Shown here: piece after piece, positions 27,506 through 35,555 of the stretch
Numbering within the stretch: the first letter of the stretch is position 1
Layout of the letters: every line of letters begins with the position of its first letter
NCBI RefSeq assembly: GCF_024435355.1
Contig: NZ_JAMJWG010000003.1
Location: 1-64,000 of the forward strand
Source: Streptomyces odontomachi
Lineage (GTDB): Bacteria; Actinomycetota; Actinomycetes; Streptomycetales; Streptomycetaceae
DNA length: 64,000 bases
Direction: 5' to 3'
Program-made: the position numbers and the translations under genes
The notes under the pieces: model-generated
Database searches by the model: none
What the model saw: only the letters and a program-made list of their open reading frames with translations
Told to the model about the DNA's origin: nothing

Positions 27506-28324
27506 TCAGGCCAGCAGCTCCAGCAGCCGTTCGGCCTGCCGTTCCACCGTTCCCGGTGGGTTGCGGGGGCACTGCGGATCGTCGCCCGCCAGCAGGAACA
27601 GCCAGACGAGCGCCAGCAGTCGACGGCACTCCCGCAGGCGGGCGGTCTCCGCGGCGCAGAGGTCGAAGTGGCCGAGGAACGCGGCGACGTCCAGCGGCTG
27701 CTCCACCCAGCTGGCCACGTGCTCGGTGATCTCCGCCAGTTCGAAGGGCCGGTCGCTGCGGCCGGAGTCCTCGAAGTCGACGATGCGCACCCGGGAGCCG
27801 TCCCACAGGTAGTTGGCGAGGTTGCCGTCCCCCGGGCCGAAGACCGCACGCCCCTCCCCCGTGCCGCCGGCCGCGAGACCGGACCGGCCCAGCCACCCCA
27901 TCCCGGCATCCATGGCCTGCCTGACCAGGCCATCCCATGTGGGCCTGACGGTCTCGCCCCACACGTCGAGATGTTCGATCAGCCGTACCTGCCGGCCGGG
28001 CCGCGGCAGGACCCCGTCGAGGACGTCGGCCGGCACGGCCGAGTGCAGTAGGGTCACCGCTTCCGCCAGGGCCTTCACCTGCTCGTTCCCCAGGAGACCG
28101 GCGCGCAGCGGATCGCCCGCGATCCGGGACATCACCACCACCGGCTCATCGGCCGCGAGGTCCGCCTCCCAGGGCTCGGGGGCCAACCCCGGGGCGTGCG
28201 CGGCCAGCAGCGTCAGCGCCCGCCACTCACGCTCGGCACGCCCTTCGTCGTTCTTCGGGAACCGCTTGACGACCCGGTCGCGGGTCATCTCGATCGCGTG
28301 GGTGCTCCACCGCTGAGCGCTCAT
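27506..28324 (-). CDS. Aminoglycoside phosphotransferase-like (APH/ChoK fold) kinase
   Basis: 272 aa from the ATG at 28324. Motifs of the APH family are VVMSRIAGDPL, the catalytic-loop variant FGPGDGNLANYLWDG (in place of HxDxxxxN, with the His lost and Gly-Asp kept) and RIVDFEDSGRSDRPFELAEI, carrying the metal-binding Asp. Such proteins phosphorylate small molecules such as antibiotics, sugars or choline; the substrate cannot be told. The missing His in the catalytic loop is seen in other family members too. It is convergent with katG. The upstream frame continues but has no clear start signal. Confidence 0.78.
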   Translation of the reverse strand: MSAQRWSTHAIEMTRDRVVKRFPKNDEGRAEREWRALTLLAAHAPGLAPEPWEADLAADEPVVVMSRIAGDPLRAGLLGNEQVKALAEAVTLLHSAVPADVLDGVLPRPGRQVRLIEHLDVWGETVRPTWDGLVRQAMDAGMGWLGRSGLAAGGTGEGRAVFGPGDGNLANYLWDGSRVRIVDFEDSGRSDRPFELAEITEHVASWVEQPLDVAAFLGHFDLCAAETARLRECRRLLALVWLFLLAGDDPQCPRNPPGTVERQAERLLELLA

Positions 28325-28554
28325 GGACCTGCATCCTGCCAGGCCGGCGAAGCCCGGCGACGGCCCGCCCGACCGGACCGGAATCCCGGGCCCACCCCTC
28401 TGACCAGGGCGAACTTCGACCATTGACAGTCGTCAGACGGCTGACGCGCAACGAATGTGCCGCCTTCCAGAGGCGACCTGAGCCACCCGGTCGACGCGAG
28501 GACGGAGAAGGACGTCGCCGCGGTCCCCGACGAGGCCGCTTCCCTCGGTGCCGG

Positions 28555-28584
28555 GGCGTAGGCGTAGGCGTAGGCATAGACGTA
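28555..28584. repeat. Hexamer tandem repeat, five units
   Basis: Three exact GGCGTA units followed by GGCATA and GACGTA, 30 bases in all. It is probably replication slippage. It lies directly beside the 28590-28602 palindrome. Confidence 0.8.
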
Positions 28585-28589
28585 ACGGA

Positions 28590-28602
28590 AAGAAACTTTC
28601 TT
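28590..28602. promoter_or_regulatory. GAAACTTTC-type operator candidate
   Basis: AAGAAACTTTCTT is an odd-centred palindrome (6-1-6) with the core GAAACTTTC. From memory, GAAA-N-TTTC elements precede xylan and xylo-oligosaccharide genes in Streptomyces and are bound by LacI/ROK-type regulators. It sits 159 bases before the LacI gene at 28761. Confidence 0.45.
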
Positions 28603-28760
28603 CAAGAACGGCAGAGAATTTATACGGAGCCTGCCAGCGGACGCCGGTCCGGCACCGTGGAGTGCCAGAATGACGCTGTCCACGCACATGACGTCGTTCA
28701 GGCCGCTTTCGCCCCGCGCCAGCCGGGCGTGCGCGGTCCGGGGATCGGGAGAAGGCGACC

Positions 28761-29870
28761 TTGGCGGACCACACAGCGGACCACACAGCTGATGGACCGG
28801 TGGCGGGGGCGCCCCATGCGGAGCCCGCGGAGGAGCCCAGGGCGGATCCCACGGAGGAGCCCGCGCCCGGCGACGCAGCCAGGCCGGTCACCATCGCCTA
28901 TATAGCGGAGTCCGCTGGGGTGTCCGTCCCCACCGTGTCGAAGGTGATCAACGGCAAGTCGGGGGTGTCGGCGGACACCCGCGCCCGGGTCGAGGAACTG
29001 GTCAACCGCTACGGCTACCGCAAGCCTGCGGGGGCGGGCCGCAGCAACGTGGTGGAGCTGGTGTTCCGCGAGCTGAAGGACATGTGGGCCGTGGAGATCA
29101 TCCGTGGTGTGGAGCAGGTGGCACGCAAGCACCGCGTCGGTGTCCTGGTGTCCGAGTTCGGACTGCACGACACCACCGCACCGAGCTGGGACGACACGGT
29201 CTCCCGGCGGCCGAACTGCGTCCTGTCCGTCGCCCAGCTCACCGACGCCGAGCGCGCGCAGCTGACGGCGAAGGGGATCCCGTTCGTCGTCTTCGACCCG
29301 ACCACCGAACTGCCGGACGACGTCCCGTTCGTGGGCGCCACGAACTGGTCCGGCGGCCGCACCGCGACCCGGCACCTGGTCGAGCTCGGCCATCGTCGCA
29401 TCGCGATGATCAGCGGCCCGGAGGACGTGCTGTGCTGCTGCGCACGGCTGGACGGCTACCGCTCGGCCGTCCAGGCGGCCGGCCTGCCCGCGGTCCCCGA
29501 CCTCGTGGTGCACGCCGCCCTCACCCGCGAGGCGGGCTGCGCCGCCGCCCGCGGGCTGCTGGCACGTGCCGACCGGCCGACCGCCATCTTCGCCGCGAAC
29601 GACCTCCAGGCGCTCGGGGTCTACCAGGCCGCGCGCGAGGCCGGTCTGCGCATCCCCGACGACCTGAGCGTGGTCGGCTTCGACGACCTGCCGGTCGCCG
29701 CCTGGGTGGACCCCCCGATGACCAGCGTCCACCAGCCCCTCACGGAAATGGCCGTGGCGGCGACCGAGATGGCGCTCACGCTCGGCCGGGGCGAGAAGGC
29801 GCCCCAGACCGGACTGGAGATCGCGACCACCCTGACCGTCCGGTCCAGCACGGCGCCGCCGCGGGGATGA
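28761..29870 (+). CDS. LacI-family transcriptional regulator next to a secreted glycosidase
   Basis: 369 aa from a TTG with GGAGAAGG in front. A 40-residue acidic, Ala/Pro-rich tail comes first, with the repeat ADHTADHTAD. Then the LacI HTH (VTIAYIAESAGVSVPTVSKVINGKSGVSADTRARVEELVNRYGY) and a periplasmic-binding-protein-like sugar domain (ATRHLVELGHRRIAMISGPEDV, IFAANDLQALGVYQAAREAGLRIPDDLSVVGFDDLP). It probably controls the glycosidase gene 354 bases downstream and itself. The long N-terminal extension could mean the true start is further in, but no better RBS is seen. Confidence 0.9.
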   Translation: MADHTADHTADGPVAGAPHAEPAEEPRADPTEEPAPGDAARPVTIAYIAESAGVSVPTVSKVINGKSGVSADTRARVEELVNRYGYRKPAGAGRSNVVELVFRELKDMWAVEIIRGVEQVARKHRVGVLVSEFGLHDTTAPSWDDTVSRRPNCVLSVAQLTDAERAQLTAKGIPFVVFDPTTELPDDVPFVGATNWSGGRTATRHLVELGHRRIAMISGPEDVLCCCARLDGYRSAVQAAGLPAVPDLVVHAALTREAGCAAARGLLARADRPTAIFAANDLQALGVYQAAREAGLRIPDDLSVVGFDDLPVAAWVDPPMTSVHQPLTEMAVAATEMALTLGRGEKAPQTGLEIATTLTVRSSTAPPRG

Positions 29871-30224
29871 CCGCGCGCCGCGGAGCCGACCCACGCCCCT
29901 CCCGGACGGAGCCGACCCGCCCCCCGAGGGGCGAGTCCCCCCACCTCACCGGCCACACCACGCCATCTGCGCCCGGCCGGGTTGCGGACTGCCCTGCGAC
30001 CGCGTCAGCCCGCGGCAGCCAAGCGCCCATTGACCGCAACGGGTGTCCTCACTAGCCTTCCGGAAACAATCGGGCCATAGCGATGGAGAGTTTCCGTCGA
30101 TTCGATCGACGGCTTCCGAAGACCGCGCCCATGGACCTGCGCCCAACCGCTCAGGCAGGTCCGCCCCAGGAAGCCACGCCCGGATCCACGCCTCGCACCA
30201 CGTAGTGCACCCCCGGAGGTATTC
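29871..30224. other. Intergenic region before the glycosidase gene
   Basis: 354 bases without a gene. It contains a direct repeat CGGAGCCGACCC shortly after the LacI stop, a small CGCCCC-CCGA-GGGGCG hairpin near 29920, GGAAAC...GTTTCC arms (30062-30095) and the palindrome listed at 30095-30111. Confidence 0.5.
30095..30111. promoter_or_regulatory. Palindromic operator candidate upstream of the glycosidase
   Basis: CGTCGAT-TCG-ATCGACG is a perfect 7-3-7 inverted repeat, 113 bases before the glycosidase start. It differs from the site before the LacI gene, so the binding protein is open. Confidence 0.4.
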
Positions 30225-31721
30225 ATGCGCAGATCAAGCCGTGTGCGCGCCATATGTCATGGACACATCACTCGATTGGCCGGTCTGTCGGCCGCCCTGC
30301 TGCTGGCCGCCGCAGGCACGTCCGCTGCGGCCCCGCGGTCCGCGGCGCCCCCGTCGCCCGCGACCGCCGCACCCGCCACGTCCGCCACCACCGCGTCGGT
30401 GTCGATCGACGCCGGCCAGGCCCTGGCGACGATCCCGGCCACCGGCGTCGGCATGAACGTGGCGGTCTACGACGGAAACATGAACCACCCGGACATCTCC
30501 GGGCTGTACAAGGCCGCAGGTGTCGGCATGGTCCGTTACCCCGGCGGCAGCTACTCGGACGGCTACCACTGGCAGACGCACACCGTCGAGGGCGGCTACG
30601 TGGCGCCCGACACGGACTTCGACACGTTCGTCGGCTCGGTGCACGCCGCGCACGCCCAGCCGATCGTCACCGCGAACTACGGCTCGGGCACCCCGGACGA
30701 GGCCGCCGCCTGGGTGCGGTACGCGAACGTGACCAAGCAGTACGGGGTGAAGTACTGGGAGATCGGCAACGAGGTCTACGGCAACGGCGAGTACGGCGCC
30801 ACCTGGGAGACCGACCACCATGACAGCCACAGCGCGACGACGTACGCCACGAACCTGTTGAGCTACGCGTCGGCGATGAAGGCGGTCGACCCGACCATCA
30901 AGATCGGCGCGGTGCTGACCACCCCGGGGGCCTGGCCGGACGGCATCACCGGCACCGGCGACTCGATGGACTGGAACCACACGGTCATGTCGATCGCCGG
31001 CCAGAAGATCGACTTCGTGATCGTGCACCACTACCCCATCGGCAACAGCCAGGCGGACCTGCTGGGCAAGCCGCAGGCCGAGATCCCCGGCATGGCCGGC
31101 ACGCTGCGGCAGTTGATCGACCAGTACGCCGGGAGCAACGCGTCCCACGTCGGGATCGCGGTGACCGAGGCCAACGCCAACGCCTACAAGGACACCGCCC
31201 CGAACGGTCTCTTCGCGCCGGACGAGTATCTGACCTGGCTGGAGAACGGCGCGTTCACCCTCGACTGGTGGGACCTGCACAACGGCACCGACTGCTCCAA
31301 GGTGACCACGGTGGAGGGCGCCACCGACTACGACGACGGCGGGATCCTGTCCAGCGGCGCCTCCTGCGAGCCGTCGTTGAACACCCCGTTCCCGCCGTAC
31401 TACGGCGTCCAGATGGTCACCAAGCTGGGTTCGCCGGACGACACCCTGGTCAAGACCAGCAGTTCGACCTCGCTGGTGTCCGCGCACGCGGTCCGGAGCG
31501 CGAACGGCGACGTGGCCGTCATGCTCATCAACAAGGACCCCGGCAACGACACCACGGTCAGCCTGTCGTACCACGGGTTCACCCCGTCGACGGCGACGCC
31601 GGCGGTCCACTCGTACCTGAAGAACGCCACGTCGATCGGTTCGACCACGGCGGGCAGCGCCACCAGCCAGACGGTACCGGCCTATTCGATCGTGGTCGTG
31701 CGTCTGCACCCGGGTTCCTGA
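30225..31721 (+). CDS. Secreted clan GH-A glycoside hydrolase (GH51/GH39-like, arabinofuranosidase-type)
   Basis: 498 aa. A basic N-terminus and hydrophobic core (LAGLSAALLLAAAGTSAAA) form a signal peptide, followed by a Pro/Ala/Thr linker. The catalytic (beta/alpha)8 domain has the acid/base motif WEIGNEVYG (Glu about 183) and a likely nucleophile in IAVTEANANAY (Glu about 315). A C-terminal beta domain (DVAVMLINKDPGNDTTVSLSYHG) is typical of arabinofuranosidase-like enzymes. It should act outside the cell on arabinose- or xylose-containing plant polymers. GGAGGT precedes the ATG. The neighbouring LacI gene suggests sugar-dependent control. The exact GH family needs a profile search. Confidence 0.82.
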   Translation: MRRSSRVRAICHGHITRLAGLSAALLLAAAGTSAAAPRSAAPPSPATAAPATSATTASVSIDAGQALATIPATGVGMNVAVYDGNMNHPDISGLYKAAGVGMVRYPGGSYSDGYHWQTHTVEGGYVAPDTDFDTFVGSVHAAHAQPIVTANYGSGTPDEAAAWVRYANVTKQYGVKYWEIGNEVYGNGEYGATWETDHHDSHSATTYATNLLSYASAMKAVDPTIKIGAVLTTPGAWPDGITGTGDSMDWNHTVMSIAGQKIDFVIVHHYPIGNSQADLLGKPQAEIPGMAGTLRQLIDQYAGSNASHVGIAVTEANANAYKDTAPNGLFAPDEYLTWLENGAFTLDWWDLHNGTDCSKVTTVEGATDYDDGGILSSGASCEPSLNTPFPPYYGVQMVTKLGSPDDTLVKTSSSTSLVSAHAVRSANGDVAVMLINKDPGNDTTVSLSYHGFTPSTATPAVHSYLKNATSIGSTTAGSATSQTVPAYSIVVVRLHPGS

Positions 31722-31735
31722 CCTCACCCGGCGTC

Positions 31736-31771
31736 CCGGCCGGCGGGCCCATCTCCGGGTCCGCCGGCCGG
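31736..31771 (+). terminator. Intrinsic terminator after the glycosidase
   Basis: An 11-bp perfect stem, CCGGCCGGCGG (31736-31746) with 31761-31771, extended inside by CCC/GGG and followed by ATTTG. Confidence 0.8.
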
Positions 31772-31892
31772 ATTTGCCCGCCTGACCTGGGTCTACCCCA
31801 CCGCCACCTGCGCCGTTCCGCGCGGGCACGGAAGCCGCACGAAGGGTTGACAAGCTCGCTCGGCGCCCGTCAGTCTCGTCCCAGGTTCGTAG

Positions 31893-31906
31893 TTAATACG
31901 TATTAA
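31893..31906. promoter_or_regulatory. Perfect palindrome, operator of the SDR-LacI-oxidoreductase operon
   Basis: TTAATACGTATTAA, 14 bases, is perfectly symmetric with a central CG as in LacI-family operators, and strikingly AT-rich for this genome. It lies 46 bases before the SDR start. It is the best candidate site for the LacI protein encoded by the second gene of the operon. Confidence 0.7.
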
Positions 31907-31951
31907 TAACACGGCTTCACCGAACGGTGCCATGAGTGAGCGAGGTTGGAT

Positions 31952-32746
31952 ATGAGCACGGCGAGCGACGAGACCGTCGTGAGTGCCTGGCAGGTCTTCT
32001 CTCCGTCCGCTTTCGAGGGTGAGGTCGCCTTCGTCACCGGGGCGGCCGGCGGTATGGGGTTCGAGACCGCGCGGGCGTTCGCGGCCTGCGGCGCGCGGGT
32101 GGTGCTCGCCGACCGGGACGCCGACGGGGTGCGGCGGGCGGCCGCCCGGATCCCCGGATCCCGTGGCGTGGCGCTGGACGTCGCCGACGAGGAGCGGGTG
32201 GCGCACGTCGTCGACGAGGTCGCACGGGAGCACGGGCGGATCGACCATCTCGCGCACTGTGCCGCCGTGATCACCTCGCAGCACAGCAGGACGGCGGACG
32301 CCGGGCACTGGCGCCGCGTGCTGGACGTGAACCTGGTGGGCACGTTCGCCGTGGCCCAGCAGGTGCTGCGGCACATGGAACCCGCCGGGCGCGGCTCGGT
32401 GGTGCTGGTCGCCTCGGACGCCGGGTTCCGCGGCGGTGGCGGTCTGATCTGCGACTCGGCGTACGCGGCGAGCAAGGCCGGCGTGCTGTCCCTGGTGAAG
32501 TCCCTGGCCCGCGAGTTCGCCGCCAAGGGCGTGCGGGTCAACGCGCTCGTGCCGGGGCCCAGCGACACCCCCATGCACACGGGCGTCCCCGATGACCTCA
32601 AGAAGCGCATCGCCGCGAACATCCCGCTCGGCCGGATGGGCCGCCCGCAGGACATGGCCGCCGCGATCCTCTACCTGTGCTCGCCGGCCGCCGCCTTCGT
32701 GCAGGGCGCGGCCCTCGACGTCGACGGCGGGTTGATGCTGCGGTGA
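31952..32746 (+). CDS. Short-chain dehydrogenase/reductase (SDR)
   Basis: 264 aa from the ATG at 31952 (GAGG six bases upstream; a TTG two codons earlier is also possible). Classical SDR: the NAD(P) motif TGAAGGMG, an acidic Asp after strand 2 (VLADRDAD) favouring NAD, the active site YAASK, and the C-terminal GGLML turn. The NNAG motif is altered to HCAA. It oxidises or reduces a hydroxyl or keto group on an unknown substrate. It is the first gene of a LacI-controlled operon; its stop overlaps the LacI start (GTGA). Confidence 0.9.
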   Translation: MSTASDETVVSAWQVFSPSAFEGEVAFVTGAAGGMGFETARAFAACGARVVLADRDADGVRRAAARIPGSRGVALDVADEERVAHVVDEVAREHGRIDHLAHCAAVITSQHSRTADAGHWRRVLDVNLVGTFAVAQQVLRHMEPAGRGSVVLVASDAGFRGGGGLICDSAYAASKAGVLSLVKSLAREFAAKGVRVNALVPGPSDTPMHTGVPDDLKKRIAANIPLGRMGRPQDMAAAILYLCSPAAAFVQGAALDVDGGLMLR

Positions 32747-33798
32747 GCCCCGGCAACGGCGCACCGCGGTCCGGCCGGCCCCGGCAGGCGGACATCGCCC
32801 GGCTGGCCGGGGTCTCCCAGGCCACGGTCTCGCTGGTGCTCAGCAACAACGAGGTGGGGATGGCGCTGGCGCAGTCGACCCGCGAGCGGGTGCTGGAGGC
32901 GGCCAGACGGCTCGGCTACGTCGCGGACCCGGCCGCACGCCGGTTGGTCTCGCGGAACAACCGGCTGCTCGGCGTCCACACGTTCATGGCCACCTTCCCG
33001 GTGGACTTCCGCAACTCCTACTACCCGTTCCTGGTGGGCGTGGAGGAGGAGGCCGCCGCGCAGGGCTACGACATGCTGCTGTTCACCGGCTCCGAGGCGA
33101 CCCGGCCACACGGGGAGGCGGCCGGGCTGAACCGGCTGCGCCTGGCGGACGGCTGCGTGCTCATCGGCCGGCACGCACCCAAGGACGAGCTGGTGCGCCT
33201 GCTCGACGACGGGTTCCCCCTGGTCTACGTCGGACGCAACGACAGCGTCGGCACCCGGCTGCCGTACGTCGGCGCCGACTACGTGCGGGCCGCCGCCGAC
33301 GTGGTGGCCGAGCTGGCCCGGCTGGGGCACCGGCGTCTGGTGTACGTGCGCGAGCCCGACCAGGCGATCGCCTCGCTGGACCGTGAGGAGGGCGTCCGCC
33401 TCGGGCTGCGGGAGACCGGGATCGACGGCGAGGTCGTCCTCACCGACGGGGGCGACCTCGACCAGGCGCGGTTGCACGGCTGGTTGGCGGACGGCGCCAC
33501 CGCGTTCGTGGTGGAGGCCACCGACACCCAGGCGGCGCTCCACGCGCTGCGTTCCAGCGTCTCGGCGGCCGGGCTGCGCTGCCCGCAGGACCTCTCGCTC
33601 GCCCTGCTCGGCGAGGAGGTCAACGCCCCGTCCGGGACGCCGGTGCTGACCGGGTTCGCCGTGCCGCGCCGGGAGATGGGCCGCCGGGCGGCGCGGATGC
33701 TGGTGGAACTGCTCGCGGGGGACGGCGGCGCGGGGCGCCAGGAGCTGCTCGCCTGCCCGCTGGCGGTGGGTGACACCACCGGTCCGCCGGCGCGCTGA
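32743..33798 (+). CDS. LacI-family regulator of the oxidoreductase/hydantoinase operon
   Basis: 351 aa from the GTG at 32743, coupled to the SDR gene. The HTH is RPRQADIARLAGVSQATVSLVLSNNEVGMALAQSTRERVLEAARRLGYV. The ligand domain ends with PVLTGFAVPRREMGRRAARMLVELL. It probably binds the TTAATACGTATTAA palindrome upstream of the operon and is released by a pathway intermediate. Lying inside its own operon, it would be autoregulated. Confidence 0.9.
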   Translation: MSPGNGAPRSGRPRQADIARLAGVSQATVSLVLSNNEVGMALAQSTRERVLEAARRLGYVADPAARRLVSRNNRLLGVHTFMATFPVDFRNSYYPFLVGVEEEAAAQGYDMLLFTGSEATRPHGEAAGLNRLRLADGCVLIGRHAPKDELVRLLDDGFPLVYVGRNDSVGTRLPYVGADYVRAAADVVAELARLGHRRLVYVREPDQAIASLDREEGVRLGLRETGIDGEVVLTDGGDLDQARLHGWLADGATAFVVEATDTQAALHALRSSVSAAGLRCPQDLSLALLGEEVNAPSGTPVLTGFAVPRREMGRRAARMLVELLAGDGGAGRQELLACPLAVGDTTGPPAR

Positions 33799-33820
33799 CG
33801 CGCCGCCGCCCCGTTCGAAG

Positions 33821-33910
33821 AAAGCTCGCGAAGGTTCGCGAAGGCTCGGGAAAGCCCGCGAAGGCTCGGGAAGGTCCGAGAAAGCCGGCGAAAGTCCGAG
33901 AAAGCCAGAG
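33821..33910. repeat. Purine-rich 10-base tandem repeat, nine units
   Basis: Nine consecutive 10-base units of the form AA(A/G)G(C/T)(C/T)CG(C/A/G)G fill the gap between the LacI gene and the first FAD oxidoreductase gene. The phase of 10 matches a DNA helical turn. It could have arisen by slippage, or it could act as a curved, phased or RNA-level element inside the operon. Purines dominate on the plus strand. Confidence 0.8.
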
Positions 33911-33939
33911 ATCGAGAAGTCCAGGGAGAAGGGAATTCC

Positions 33940-35553
33940 GTGTCCGAGATCCAGACCGACGTGCTCGTCGTCGGTGGTGGGCTGGGTGGCGTCGCCGCCG
34001 CCCTCGCGGCCTGCCGGGCGGGCCGCAGGGTCGTGCTCACCGAGCCCACCGACTGGCTGGGCGGTCAGCTGACGAGCCAGGCGGTGCCACCGGACGAGCA
34101 CCCGTGGATCGAGCAGTTCGGCTGCACGGCCGCGTACCGGCGGCTGCGGGAGGGCATCCGGGACCACTACCGCACGCACTACCCGCTCAACTCCGCGGCC
34201 CGCGCCCAGCGTGCGCTCAACCCGGGTGCCGGACGCGTGAGCAAGCTGTGCCACGAGCCGCGGGTGGCGCTGGCGGTGATCGAGGCGATGCTCGCACCGC
34301 ACCGCGCGGCGGGCCGGTTGACCGTGCTGCTGGAACACGTGCCCGTCGAGGCGCACACCGACGGCGACACCGTCCGCGCGGTCACGCTGCGGGACGAGGC
34401 GACGGGCGAGCCGGTGACCGTCCACGCCGGCTACGTGCTGGACGCCACCGAGTGCGGCGATCTCCTGCCGCTGGCCGGGGTGGCGTACGTGACCGGTGCG
34501 GAGAGCCGTGACCGGCACGGGGAGCCGAGCGCCCCCGCCGTCGCCGACCCGGCGAACATGCAGGGCATCACCTTCTGCTTCGCGATCGAGCACCGTCCGG
34601 GCGAGAACCATGTGATCGACCGGCCGCGCGACTACGCCTTCTGGCGCGACTACCGGCCGGACTTCTGGCCGGGTCCGCTGCTGGGCCTCAAGGCCCCCGA
34701 CCCGCGCACCCTCAGCGTGCAGGAACGAATCTTCAACCCCGCGCCCGGCGACGACCCGACCGCGGTCCAGGCCGACCAGCGCAAGGACCAGGGCGACAGG
34801 GACCTCTGGCTGTTCCGCCGGATCATCGCGCGCGGCAACCATCTGCCGGGCGCGTTCGACTCGGACGTCACCCTGGTCAACTGGCCGATGAACGACTACT
34901 GGCTGGGCAACGTCATCGAGGTCGCCCCCGAGACCGCGGCGCGCCACATCGAGCAGGCCAAGCAGCTCTCGTTGAGCCTGCTGTACTGGTTGCAGACCGA
35001 GGCACCGCGGGCGGACGGCGGGAGCGGGTTCCCGGGCCTCAGGCTGCGGCACGACATCGTCGGCACCCGCGACGGCCTCGCGAAGGCGCCCTACGTCCGC
35101 GAGTCCCGCCGTATCGAGGCGGTCACCACGGTCACCGAGAACGACGTGTCGCTGGCCGTGCGCGGCGAGCGCGGCGCCACCCGCTACGCCGACTCGGTCG
35201 GCATCGGCGCCTACCGCATCGACCTGCACCCCTCGACGGGCGGTGACACCTACATCGACGTCGGCAGCCTGCCGTTCCAGATCCCGCTGGGTGCGCTGCT
35301 GCCGGTGCGGATGCGCAACCTGCTGCCGGCCGGCAAGAACATCGGCACCACGCACATCACCAACGGCTGCTACCGGCTGCACCCGGTGGAGTGGAACGTC
35401 GGCGAGGCGGCCGGCGCGCTGGCCGCGCACTGCCTGGCGCACGGCCTTCGCCCGCACCAGGTGCACGCCGATCCGAAGCTGCTCTCCGCATTCCAGTCCG
35501 ACCTGGTCAGGCAGGGCTTCGAGCTGGCCTGGCCCGACGTGAGGGGCTACTGA
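33940..35553 (+). CDS. FAD-dependent oxidoreductase (FAD_oxidored/PF12831-type), first of a pair
   Basis: 537 aa from a GTG, preceded by GGAGAAGG. An N-terminal Rossmann FAD motif (VLVVGGGLGGVAAALAACRAGRRVVLTEP) is followed by TDWLGGQLTSQ, and a C-terminal FAD-binding segment (LLPAGKNIGTTHITNGCYRLHPVEWNVGEAAGALA) closes the fold, as in the PF12831 family of FAD oxidoreductases. No signal peptide. Substrate unknown. It lies downstream of the repeat array and is followed after 2 bases by a second, related oxidoreductase, so the two probably act in one pathway. Confidence 0.87.
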   Translation: MSEIQTDVLVVGGGLGGVAAALAACRAGRRVVLTEPTDWLGGQLTSQAVPPDEHPWIEQFGCTAAYRRLREGIRDHYRTHYPLNSAARAQRALNPGAGRVSKLCHEPRVALAVIEAMLAPHRAAGRLTVLLEHVPVEAHTDGDTVRAVTLRDEATGEPVTVHAGYVLDATECGDLLPLAGVAYVTGAESRDRHGEPSAPAVADPANMQGITFCFAIEHRPGENHVIDRPRDYAFWRDYRPDFWPGPLLGLKAPDPRTLSVQERIFNPAPGDDPTAVQADQRKDQGDRDLWLFRRIIARGNHLPGAFDSDVTLVNWPMNDYWLGNVIEVAPETAARHIEQAKQLSLSLLYWLQTEAPRADGGSGFPGLRLRHDIVGTRDGLAKAPYVRESRRIEAVTTVTENDVSLAVRGERGATRYADSVGIGAYRIDLHPSTGGDTYIDVGSLPFQIPLGALLPVRMRNLLPAGKNIGTTHITNGCYRLHPVEWNVGEAAGALAAHCLAHGLRPHQVHADPKLLSAFQSDLVRQGFELAWPDVRGY

Positions 35554-35555
35554 AC

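Larger units (their letters stand above)
28325..28760. other. 436-base intergenic region before the LacI gene
   Basis: No gene. It contains an inverted repeat CGTCAG-ACGG-CTGACG (28431-28446), a hexamer repeat (28555-28584), a 13-base palindrome (28590-28602) and an AT-rich stretch GAATTTATACGG near 28617-28628 that may hold the -10 of the LacI gene promoter. Confidence 0.5.

Noticed and set aside
28555..28584. CRISPR-like array
   Set aside because: Six-base units without spacers; simple tandem repeat.
28321..28689. Minus-strand frame with Tyr-Ala repeat (YAYAYAYA) over the hexamer array
   Set aside because: Product of the GGCGTA repeat; no RBS or family.
33770..34072. Plus-strand frame through the 10-base repeat
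   Set aside because: Lys/Glu-rich product only reflects the repeat and overlaps the start of the oxidoreductase gene.
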